From positions 248,001-312,000 of the forward strand of contig VMEE01000052.1 in NCBI GenBank assembly GCA_009910795.1: 64,000 nt of DNA. The letters are read 5' to 3'. Shown here one piece after another: positions 42,004-48,910 of the stretch. Made by a program: the position numbers and the translations under genes. This DNA is from Dehalobacter sp. CP. Lineage in GTDB: Bacteria > Bacillota_B > Desulfitobacteriia > Desulfitobacteriales > Syntrophobotulaceae. How positions within the stretch are numbered: position 1 is the stretch's first letter; each line of letters opens with the position of its first letter. The notes under the pieces are model-generated. The model was not told where the DNA came from and did not search any database. It saw only the letters and a program-made list of their open reading frames with translations.

Positions 42004-43244
42004 GGAATAAAAAAAATAAAAAAAGGAAAGCTTTTACGATTATTGCAGTTTTGCTCGCAGGGATTATTGCCGGTTCGGCTGCCTTTGGCTACTTTTTCTT
42101 AAATCAAGGAAGTACAGATGCGGGAGGCAGCACAGAAAACTCAAGTACGGACTCTCTTAACAAACGGATAAGCTTCCTGCTAATCGGTGCAGACAAAAGG
42201 CCCGGACAAACTTCCTATAATACGGATACTATCATTGTTGCGAGTGTGGATCCCGATACGAAATTAATTTCTCTCTTGTCCATTCCCAGGGATACCAGGG
42301 TCAGCCTTCCTGGATCAAATTCTTACGTCAAAATCAATTCGGTCGTGATGTACCGAGGAATTCCTGAGCTGATGGATGAGGTTACCGAACTGACGGGCAT
42401 ACTGCTTGACGGCTATGTCGTGACCAATTTTGACGGTTTTAAAAGTATTATCGACACAGTGGGCGGAATTGAACTCGATGTTGAAATGGATATGTACAAA
42501 GAGACCGGAGACGAAGTTGACGGCGTGATTGACCTGAAAGCCGGAGAGCAGCATCTGACCGGGACTCAGGCGCTCCAGTATGCCAGATTCCGGGGAGACA
42601 GCACCGCGGACATCGGCAGAACTGCACGGCAGCAGAAGGTCTTGAAAGCAGTGGCCAAAGCAGTCCTGCAGCCCTCAACCATTATTAAACTACCCAAGCT
42701 TATTCCTCAAATCAATGAAGTTGTTGAAAGCGATCTGAAACTCGCGGATATTCTAAGACTATCCAAGGCAGCCGCGGCTTTCGACAGTTCAAACATGGTG
42801 AATCAAACACTGCCTGGCTATGGACTTTATCTTGACAATATCAGTTACTGGGAAGTCAATCCCGATCATGCCAAACAAGTGGCTAAGAATCTTCTGCTCG
42901 GGATTACCACCGATATAACCATCGACGGGACAGTCCTCGACCTGCTGAGCCCGGAACTTCAGTCCCATATCACGGTACCCGGAAGCTCTTCAGATCCAAA
43001 CGGCGCCGCGTCTCCAGGTCACGATGACTCGGGCAGTACGAGCGGGAGCAGTGAAGGTTCGTCCGGAACAGAGCTGAATGACGGAAGTACAGGAACAGGC
43101 GGCGGAACCGGTACGGACATTGGACAGGGTACGGGCAGTCCGGACCAGAGCAACAGCCTGGGCCAGGGTGAAAGTAATTTGGACAATGGCAATGCTTCAG
43201 ATAACAAGACGAAGGAAACAAAGCTATTAATCATTCCTGAATAA
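42000..43244 (+). CDS. LytR-CpsA-Psr (LCP) family wall polymer ligase
   Basis: A 414-residue membrane protein starting at TTG 42000 overlapping the selD stop. N-terminal Lys-rich cytoplasmic end and TM helix (FTIIAVLLAGIIAGSAAFGY), then the LCP domain (about 55-290): LIGADKRPGQTSYNTDTIIV, LLSIPRDTRVSLPGS, KINSVVMYRG, DGYVVTNFDGFKSIIDTVGG, LQYARFRGDSTADIGRTARQ. The final ~90 residues form a Gly/Ser/Thr-rich spacer (SPGHDDSGSTSGSSEGSSGT) ending KETKLLIIPE. It transfers polymers such as teichoic acids or glycans to peptidoglycan. Coupling with selD is odd; probably read-through, not shared function. Confidence 0.9.
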   Translation: MRNKKNKKRKAFTIIAVLLAGIIAGSAAFGYFFLNQGSTDAGGSTENSSTDSLNKRISFLLIGADKRPGQTSYNTDTIIVASVDPDTKLISLLSIPRDTRVSLPGSNSYVKINSVVMYRGIPELMDEVTELTGILLDGYVVTNFDGFKSIIDTVGGIELDVEMDMYKETGDEVDGVIDLKAGEQHLTGTQALQYARFRGDSTADIGRTARQQKVLKAVAKAVLQPSTIIKLPKLIPQINEVVESDLKLADILRLSKAAAAFDSSNMVNQTLPGYGLYLDNISYWEVNPDHAKQVAKNLLLGITTDITIDGTVLDLLSPELQSHITVPGSSSDPNGAASPGHDDSGSTSGSSEGSSGTELNDGSTGTGGGTGTDIGQGTGSPDQSNSLGQGESNLDNGNASDNKTKETKLLIIPE

Positions 43245-43299
43245 TTCTCTTGTAGACAAATATCGAAATAGTCAGTAAAATGAGAGAGAATAATCATAA

Positions 43300-43335
43300 A
43301 ATACTGTAATTATGCTATTACAGTATTCTTTTTTT
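43300..43335 (+). terminator. Rho-independent terminator of the selA-selD-LCP unit
   Basis: AATACTGTAAT (43300-43310) pairs perfectly with ATTACAGTATT (43317-43327), followed by CTTTTTTT. Confidence 0.9.
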
Positions 43336-43490
43336 AAAAAAATTGTAATTTTACAGATAATTTTTTGGCTTATTTTCGTTATTATTTTAATACTTTTATT
43401 TAATATATGCGATTTTTAGGACTAAAGTCCTACACGTTTTGTTTTTAAAATCAGACTATTTTTCCAGGTTGTTTAAGGAGAGTGCGGGCC

Positions 43491-45440
43491 ATGAAAGAAA
43501 TGATTGCAACAGGTAAAACGTTGGAAGAAATCAGAGAGAAATGGTCTCGGGAATGGGGCTGTGATCCTGAAGAGCTGCAGATAGAAACCATAGAGAAACC
43601 GGGAGTCTTCAGCAGGCTCTATAAGGTAAACGTAATTTTGCCGGATCCGGACAAACAAAATTTTCCGCAGGAAGATACCCAGGAGGAAGATACTCGGGTC
43701 CTCTGGGATCAAGTCAAATATACGATTTATCCCGGATCGCGGGTTCAAAGCATCGTTCCTTATCCACATGCCGGAAAATTATTTATGCTGGGCAACGAAA
43801 TTGAATATGAAATGCCTGTTAATAAAGGTGATACCTTTGAATTCTATCCTTTGGTCCAGCAGGGTGAACTTTCCTGGAAAATCACCGTTGAGCCGGACGG
43901 CAGCAAAGCTGTCGCCAGAGTCAGACATGCCCGTGCGGGTGAATATGTCCTGGCCAATTCTCTCCCGAATTATTCGCAGCTTGTACTGGAACAACATGTT
44001 TCCTTTAATGCTTCCCCTGAACCTGATGCGCTGTCAACGGAAGCAAACCTGCTGAAAGAAATCAGTGACAAAGGAATTGTTTATGGAATAAAAAGCAATC
44101 TTTGGGCGGATTTTATGGTAGTCGACGGTGAAAGCGAAATTGTCATCGCTGAAGCAACCCTGCCGATTCCAACTGTTCAGCCTCAGCTAATCGACTATGT
44201 TGGTGAACCCGTATTTCAGAATGAAGAAAGCAATGAAGACAAAATTGATTATTTCGCCTGTAAGATTGTCCTTTGCCAGAAGGATGATATTCTGGGCAGG
44301 AAGATCCCGGGTAAAGAAGGGGTCCCCGGTACGAACATTTTTGGAAAAGCCACTCAGGTTGATAAAATCAAAGACTTCATCATTACAATGAAGAAGAATG
44401 TCTATCTGACTGAGAATATGGAAGTTAAAGCCTCCTGTTCCGGTACACCGGTAAGGGTCAATAAAAATACATACTTGGTTGAAAACGCGTTTATTCAAAA
44501 CAAAGATGTTGATCTGAGTACCGGAAGCATCGACTTTCCAGGGGATGTGTTTATCGGGGGCAATGTTGCGGACGGATTGTATATTCATTCCTCCGGCACA
44601 GTCAAAGTACAGGGTTCTATCTCGGGCGCTGATATTAAAGCAGAAACGGGACTGGCAGTAAGAAATAATATTATAGCCAGTAAAATATTTGTCGGAGAGA
44701 AACATGTCTCTAGATCCGAGTTTATCAAAACCATGCAGGAAGTCAGTGAAGAGCTTACGCTCTGTGTTCATCAGATTGAGCAGCTGCAGGGAGCATCCGC
44801 CAATACGAGTGTTGGCCAGCTATTCAAGGTCATCCTGGAGAGGAATTTCCAACAATTGCCAAAAAAAGTTGAAGAGCTGGAGAGACTGCTTAACAGCCAG
44901 GAATCCGGGTTTGTATCCCAGGAGCTTGATCAGGCGATACGTTCGGTGAAGCATTTTATGATAGGATTAGGACCGCTTCAGCTTAAAGATACGCTTTATC
45001 TTAAAAATGCCCTGAAGATTATAGGCTTCTTCATGGCCACCAAAGGACTGGCCGCCTCGGCCAGTGTTCTCTGTGATGTCAGTTATGTTCAGAACTCTGA
45101 AATCAGCTGCGCTGGCGATTTCTTCTGCCACAAAGGCGTGTACAATTCCATTTTGAAAATTGAAGGCGGTATGAAAATTCATGGTGTCTGCCGCGGCGGC
45201 GAAATCAGTTGCTCGGGTGATGTTTACATTTGGGAACTTGGCGGCTCGAATATCAGTGCCACGACAATCAAGGCATCCAAAAACAGCCATATCAATATCG
45301 AATTCTGCCACGCCAATATTAAAATTTTCATTGGCAAAGAGCTGATCAAGATTGATGAACCGGCTCAAAAAGTTGATATTTTCAGGGACAAAGGGAACCT
45401 TCAGGTTGGAAAGCTAAGATGGGACGGCAGTACGCGCTAA
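43491..45440 (+). CDS. FapA family polymerising protein (DUF342)
   Basis: A 649-residue protein. N-terminal KTLEEIREKWSREWGCDPEE (Jag-N/YidE-like start), a FapA N-domain with two repeats, and at about 335-420 a right-handed beta-helix (VDLSTGSIDFPGDVFIGGNV; GTVKVQGSISGADIKAETGL) typical of FapA. A coiled-coil region covers about 430-490 (EELTLCVHQIEQLQG). FapA family proteins occur near flagellar genes and may bundle in cytoplasm. ATG 43491 is chosen over GTG 43482 for AGGAG at 10 nt. 246 bp separate it from the LCP gene; the terminator lies between them, and an AGGACT/AGTCCT hairpin (about 43419-43434) precedes it. Confidence 0.88.
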   Translation: MKEMIATGKTLEEIREKWSREWGCDPEELQIETIEKPGVFSRLYKVNVILPDPDKQNFPQEDTQEEDTRVLWDQVKYTIYPGSRVQSIVPYPHAGKLFMLGNEIEYEMPVNKGDTFEFYPLVQQGELSWKITVEPDGSKAVARVRHARAGEYVLANSLPNYSQLVLEQHVSFNASPEPDALSTEANLLKEISDKGIVYGIKSNLWADFMVVDGESEIVIAEATLPIPTVQPQLIDYVGEPVFQNEESNEDKIDYFACKIVLCQKDDILGRKIPGKEGVPGTNIFGKATQVDKIKDFIITMKKNVYLTENMEVKASCSGTPVRVNKNTYLVENAFIQNKDVDLSTGSIDFPGDVFIGGNVADGLYIHSSGTVKVQGSISGADIKAETGLAVRNNIIASKIFVGEKHVSRSEFIKTMQEVSEELTLCVHQIEQLQGASANTSVGQLFKVILERNFQQLPKKVEELERLLNSQESGFVSQELDQAIRSVKHFMIGLGPLQLKDTLYLKNALKIIGFFMATKGLAASASVLCDVSYVQNSEISCAGDFFCHKGVYNSILKIEGGMKIHGVCRGGEISCSGDVYIWELGGSNISATTIKASKNSHINIEFCHANIKIFIGKELIKIDEPAQKVDIFRDKGNLQVGKLRWDGSTR

Positions 45441-46354
45441 CGGGATCTGGCCAGTAACCGACTGATATAGGGCAGCAGAGGAAGAACCATAAGCGATGAC
45501 AGGATGTTAAAAATTGTATGGCCGTTGGCGATCTGGCGGCTTAGGCTTCCCCCAAGAGACCTGATCACCTCGGTCAGCGGATCCAGAAGCGGGTAAAACA
45601 TCAGAACGCCAAAAACGTTAACGAACACATGAAATAACGCAACCCATTGAGCGGATCTTGAGGTAAAAGCTGAGACAATCAAAGCGGTGAAGCAGGTCCC
45701 GATATTGGCTCCGAAAATAAAAGCAAGGGAGGTTGGCAGATCAAGCCAGCCTCTTTCTGTTAAAACCATCACAAGGCCTGTCGTTGCACTTGAAGAATGC
45801 AGGGCTGCCGAGAGAACGGTACCTGCTGCAATGCTTTCAAGATAGCTGCTGTTCAGATGGAGCAGACGTTCCTGAAAATATGAGGTCGAGGCAAGCGGGA
45901 TCATCGCGGATTCCAAAACGGAAAGAGAGAAAAACATCAGGCCTAAGCCGGCCAACGCATAGCAAAAGAATTTCATTTTGCCTTTCAGCAGCCAAAACCC
46001 TAGAAATCCGGGCGGGATCAGCCATATGGCGAAATCCTTGAGCGGCAAAGACAAAAGCTGGGGCGTTACCGTGCTGCCAATATTGCTTCCGAGGATCAGT
46101 CCGAGCGTATTTTGGAAGCTTAACAAACCGGCGTCAACAAAGGAAATTGCCATTACGGTCAGCGCTGTGCTCGATTGCAGGATACTTGTCGCCAGAATGC
46201 CGCTGATGAATCCTCTCGCGGTGGTTGCGGTGAATCTCTGCAGAACGAGCTGAAAATAAGACCCCGTGAACTTTTCCAGGCCATCTCTAAGAATTTTTAT
46301 TCCTGTCAATAATAGCATCAGGCCTAAAAAAGTAAAACAGACGGGGACAAGCAT
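45437..46354 (-). CDS. Na+/phosphate cotransporter (PhoU-less NptA type)
   Basis: A 305-residue, roughly eight-TM protein with the two inverted QSSSA motifs: ILQSSTALTVMAISF near 60 and ALHSSSATTGLVMV near 190, and GSNIGSTVTPQLLS and GANIGTCFTALIV repeats. These are the Na/Pi cotransport repeats. It lacks the C-terminal PhoU domain of the longer family members. Convergent with fapA, overlapping 4 bp. Probably phosphate uptake; could also be another anion. Confidence 0.9.
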   Translation of the reverse strand: MLVPVCFTFLGLMLLLTGIKILRDGLEKFTGSYFQLVLQRFTATTARGFISGILATSILQSSTALTVMAISFVDAGLLSFQNTLGLILGSNIGSTVTPQLLSLPLKDFAIWLIPPGFLGFWLLKGKMKFFCYALAGLGLMFFSLSVLESAMIPLASTSYFQERLLHLNSSYLESIAAGTVLSAALHSSSATTGLVMVLTERGWLDLPTSLAFIFGANIGTCFTALIVSAFTSRSAQWVALFHVFVNVFGVLMFYPLLDPLTEVIRSLGGSLSRQIANGHTIFNILSSLMVLPLLPYISRLLARSR

Positions 46355-46767
46355 CAGCAGCTCCTTCGGCTTTTCAGAATAAGATCACTCGGTTAATTCT
46401 ATTCGCTTGAACCAGCCGCATGTCTGAATTATCAAACGCTAGTACGGCTTTTGTTAAATAATTACACAAGAAGCCCTAACAACATGATTTTTAATATATA
46501 TTCCTATTAAATAACAAAAAAACTTGCGACCATCTGCCGCAAGTTAAGAAAAGAGAGGAGTGGGGATAAAATTGGAAAACGTGAGACTAATACCATTGTG
46601 TCCCGTTTTCTACGAAACTATGCAAAAGTTTTTTTGCAGGAATTTGGTGCTTTTTATGGAAAATAGATTGCATACAGATGTTTCATATTCCGCCAGATAA
46701 TCATTAGGTAGGATGAATCATTCGATCTAAGGTTTAAAGAAAAATATTAAAGGTTACGAGGTAGGTT
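46355..46767. other. 413-bp intergenic region with hairpin and possible mini-ORF
   Basis: An AT-rich region between the Na/Pi cotransporter and the PHP gene. It holds an 8-bp stem, AACTTGCG/CGCAAGTT (46521-46545), without a T-run on the + strand (A-rich flank on the other side: possible terminator on the minus strand is not in the right place). A 42-codon frame follows (46572-46700). No promoter was recognised with confidence. Confidence 0.5.
46572..46700 (+). CDS. Possible 42-residue mini-ORF (doubtful)
   Basis: TTG 46572 follows AGAGGAG (46554-46560) and a G-rich stretch. The frame MENVRLIPLCPVFYETMQKF and onward ends at TAA 46698-46700. It has no recognisable motif and an unremarkable composition, so it may be chance. 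Kept because the ribosome site is good and the surrounding 413 bp has no other gene. Confidence 0.2.
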   Translation: MENVRLIPLCPVFYETMQKFFCRNLVLFMENRLHTDVSYSAR

Positions 46768-47547
46768 ATGCTTGATTTACATGTTCATTTGCTCGGGCAT
46801 CTTGACCGGGAAGTAACAAGGGGAAATATCCGTCTTTTTCTTGACGAGGCTAAAAAGAAGAATTTAGTTCAGATCGGCTTTGCAGATCATGATATGTACT
46901 GGAATGACCTAAACCTGGATCTGATCAGAGAAGTTGCCGAAGAGTATCCTGAATTGCAGGTGAGAATAGGTCTTGAGGTCGACTATCGGGAAGAGAATGA
47001 AGAACTGATCCGCAAACGGATCAGTTCATATCCTTTTGACTATACGATCGGTTCTGTCCATGAAATTAACGGATGGTTCTTCGATTATCCCGAGGAAGAA
47101 GAAGAACATCTCAGGCGGGACCCTGACAGCTTGTACCTGGAGTACTTCGCGCTGGTGGAAAAAGCAGCTGCCAGCGGAATGTTTCAGATTATCGGGCATT
47201 TCGATTTGATCAAACTGTTCAAAATAAGGCCGCGGATAGACGTAAAAATTCTTGCAGCCAGGGCTCTGGAAACGATTAGGAAGCAAGGACTGGCCATCGA
47301 AGTCAATACCAACGGAAGGTATAAGCCTGTGCAGGAATTTTATCCGGAGCCGAAACTGCTTGAACTGATTCACCAGATGGGTATCCCAATCACCCTGGGC
47401 TCAGATGCGCATGAACCAAGTACGGTGGGACGTGATCTTGAAGAGGTTGTCCGGCAGTTAAAGCTATTCGGCGTAAAAGAAATAACCGGGTTCACGGGGC
47501 AAAGACCGCATGCTTTGATGTTTAAAAACAGGTTGATTGGAGAATAA
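46768..47547 (+). CDS. PHP-domain phosphoesterase (histidinol-phosphatase family)
   Basis: A 259-residue TIM-barrel metal-dependent phosphoesterase. Metal motifs: MLDLHVHLLGH (HxH), FADHDMYW, VGLEVDY, GSVHEINGW, IIGHFDLIK and LGSDAHEPSTVG. Family members hydrolyse histidinol phosphate or other phosphates; substrate unknown here because no his genes lie nearby. Leading AGGTTACGAGGTAGGTT region has a moderate ribosome site. Monocistronic. Confidence 0.9.
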   Translation: MLDLHVHLLGHLDREVTRGNIRLFLDEAKKKNLVQIGFADHDMYWNDLNLDLIREVAEEYPELQVRIGLEVDYREENEELIRKRISSYPFDYTIGSVHEINGWFFDYPEEEEEHLRRDPDSLYLEYFALVEKAAASGMFQIIGHFDLIKLFKIRPRIDVKILAARALETIRKQGLAIEVNTNGRYKPVQEFYPEPKLLELIHQMGIPITLGSDAHEPSTVGRDLEEVVRQLKLFGVKEITGFTGQRPHALMFKNRLIGE

Positions 47548-47619
47548 TAGAACTAAATAATGTGACGTTACGTTAATTGTTCTTTGTTCACAATAACACA
47601 AACGGGAGATGGAAATTCA

Positions 47620-47763
47620 ATGATTGAAAGATGCCGTTCCTGCGGACACGAACACGATGATATTTCCAGGGTCATATTTCGCCGCAACCACGTCAGCAAC
47701 CGGATGCTTCCATATTGTTCCTATTGCCTGAGGAGATTATACAAGGTGCCATACAGGCCTTAG
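47620..47763 (+). CDS. 47-residue double-CxxC protein
   Basis: ATG 47620 behind GGGAGATGG. The peptide reads MIERCRSCGHEHDDISRVIF then RRNHVSNRMLPYCSYCLRRL and YKVPYRP. CxxC at 5/8 and 33/36 form a likely zinc ribbon. The ending LRRLYKV resembles IRKLYKA of the minus-strand protein at 38986, which has the same two-knuckle plan. Basic overall. Nothing nearby explains it; ferredoxin follows at 134 bp. Real gene status inferred from the ribosome site and Cys pattern. Confidence 0.6.
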   Translation: MIERCRSCGHEHDDISRVIFRRNHVSNRMLPYCSYCLRRLYKVPYRP

Positions 47764-47834
47764 TACTTCAAATATTTTAAGGTTTTCATGGCAATCATTT
47801 TTCTCTCCGAAAATAGCTTAGCTCAAAAATACAC

Positions 47835-47863
47835 TTGTTTTTTTGTCTGCACTTTGATATAGT
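47835..47863 (+). promoter_or_regulatory. SigA-type promoter for the ferredoxin gene
   Basis: TTGTTT (47835-47840), a 17-nt spacer and TATAGT (47858-47863) lie 34 nt before the ferredoxin ATG. Confidence 0.55.
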
Positions 47864-47896
47864 TGCTGGTGAGATAGGAAAAGGGGGGTTGGGACT

Positions 47897-48067
47897 ATGG
47901 CATACGTTATTACTGACGACTGCACAACATGCGGATCCTGTGTCGACGAATGTGCAGTAGGAGCTATTAGCGAAGGCGACGGCAAATATGTCATCGATGC
48001 TGATACCTGCGCAGAATGTGGCGCTTGTGTAGACGCTTGTCCTTCAGGTGCAATTATTGAAGGATAA
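47897..48067 (+). CDS. 2[4Fe-4S] ferredoxin
   Basis: A 56-residue clostridial-type ferredoxin: MAYVITDDCTTCGSCVDECA, VGAISEGDGK and CAECGACVDACPSGAIIEG. Both CxxCxxCxxxC clusters are complete (second ends CPSG; first has CA instead of CP at the fourth Cys, a small oddity). Acidic, length normal. It carries low-potential electrons in anaerobic metabolism. GGGGGGTTGGGAC precedes the ATG; a terminator follows 15 bp after the stop. Confidence 0.96.
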   Translation: MAYVITDDCTTCGSCVDECAVGAISEGDGKYVIDADTCAECGACVDACPSGAIIEG

Positions 48068-48081
48068 TTAAATACTGCAAT

Positions 48082-48116
48082 AAAGAAAGAGTATCTGAAG
48101 GATGCTCTTTCTTTTT
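48082..48116 (+). terminator. Terminator of the ferredoxin gene
   Basis: AAAGAAAGAGTATC pairs with GATGCTCTTTCTTT (one mismatch) around TGAAG, then a short T-run. Confidence 0.85.
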
Positions 48117-48117
48117 A

Positions 48118-48170
48118 TTGACGGCATTTGTCCAGTGGGTATATAATACAAATAATTATAATGATTCTAA
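48118..48170 (+). promoter_or_regulatory. perR promoter and PerR box
   Basis: TTGACG (48118-48123), 18-nt spacer, TATAAT (48142-48147). Just downstream, at 48156-48170, TTATAATGATTCTAA matches the PerR box TTATAATNATTATAA at 13 of 14 defined positions. Location over the transcription start suits autorepression by peroxide-sensing PerR. Confidence 0.75.
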
Positions 48171-48234
48171 AAATAGACTAAATTTATATACAAACTCAAA
48201 GTTTCTCAACAATTGACGAAAGGAATTGAAAGCC

Positions 48235-48657
48235 GTGAATGCTGTCGAAATTCTAAAGGGATTAAAGGATAAGGGAATACGCTTTACTCCCCAAAGGCAG
48301 GCAATTTTGGAATTTTTATTAGTTACTGATTCTCATCCCACTGCGGAAGAGATTTACAAACAGGTGAAGACGAAGTTCCCTGGTGTGAGTCTGGGCACGA
48401 TTTACAACACACTGAATATGCTCAAGGAACATGGGTTCCTTCTGGAACTTCCTTGTGGGGATATGTCCAGCCGTTTTGATGGTAATCCGGTAAACCATTA
48501 TCATGTGATGTGTTCGAGCTGTGGCAGGGTTGTCGATTTTCATAGCTCATTGATTGATATGGATGCAATGGTCACTGATAAAACCGGCTTTGTTGTATAT
48601 ACCCATAACCTGGTATTTTATGGGGTATGTCCAGGTTGTCAAGATAGCAAAGAATAA
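48235..48657 (+). CDS. perR: Peroxide-responsive repressor PerR (Fur family)
   Basis: A 140-residue Fur-family repressor: KGIRFTPQRQAILEFLL (winged helix), SHPTAEEIYKQV, PGVSLGTIYNTLNML, GDMSSRFDGNPVNHYHVMC with the Asp that distinguishes PerR (D85 in B. subtilis SSRFD), zinc pair CSSC and CPGC, and VVDFHSS. It senses peroxide by metal-catalysed His oxidation. GTG 48235 is preferred over TTG 48226 for AAGGA at 10 nt. Its own promoter has a PerR box, supporting autoregulation. Confidence 0.92.
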   Translation: MNAVEILKGLKDKGIRFTPQRQAILEFLLVTDSHPTAEEIYKQVKTKFPGVSLGTIYNTLNMLKEHGFLLELPCGDMSSRFDGNPVNHYHVMCSSCGRVVDFHSSLIDMDAMVTDKTGFVVYTHNLVFYGVCPGCQDSKE

Positions 48658-48710
48658 GGCTCTTAGTCAAATGTTGGGGTAAACTTATAAGCAACAGAAC
48701 GCTAAATAGG

Positions 48711-48747
48711 ATGCTGGTAATAGTTTCAGACTATTATCAGCATTTTT
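48711..48747 (+). terminator. Terminator of perR
   Basis: ATGCTGGTAATAGT (48711-48724) pairs with ACTATTATCAGCAT (48730-48743; one G-U), then TTTT. Confidence 0.85.
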
Positions 48748-48811
48748 GATGTCCATGGATGGATAAATGCCGCGGTCATTACATTTTTCTGATAGATCTA
48801 AGTGTAACTAA

Positions 48812-48832
48812 GGCTGCCAAAGCTTGGCAGCC
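48812..48832 (+). other. Second hairpin upstream of the GH2-like gene
   Basis: GGCTGCCA-AAGC-TTGGCAGCC with a following TTTTCTAAATTTTT tract. It could be a terminator or an attenuator in the 5' leader of the next gene. The 12-bp palindrome GCAAGATCTTGC (48891-48902) lies just before that gene's ribosome site. Confidence 0.45.
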
Positions 48833-48910
48833 AAGTTTTCTAAATTTTTGCAGGTTTTTTTAGGGCTTTGCTCGAAATAAATATGGAAATGCAAGATCTT
48901 GCGAGGTTTT

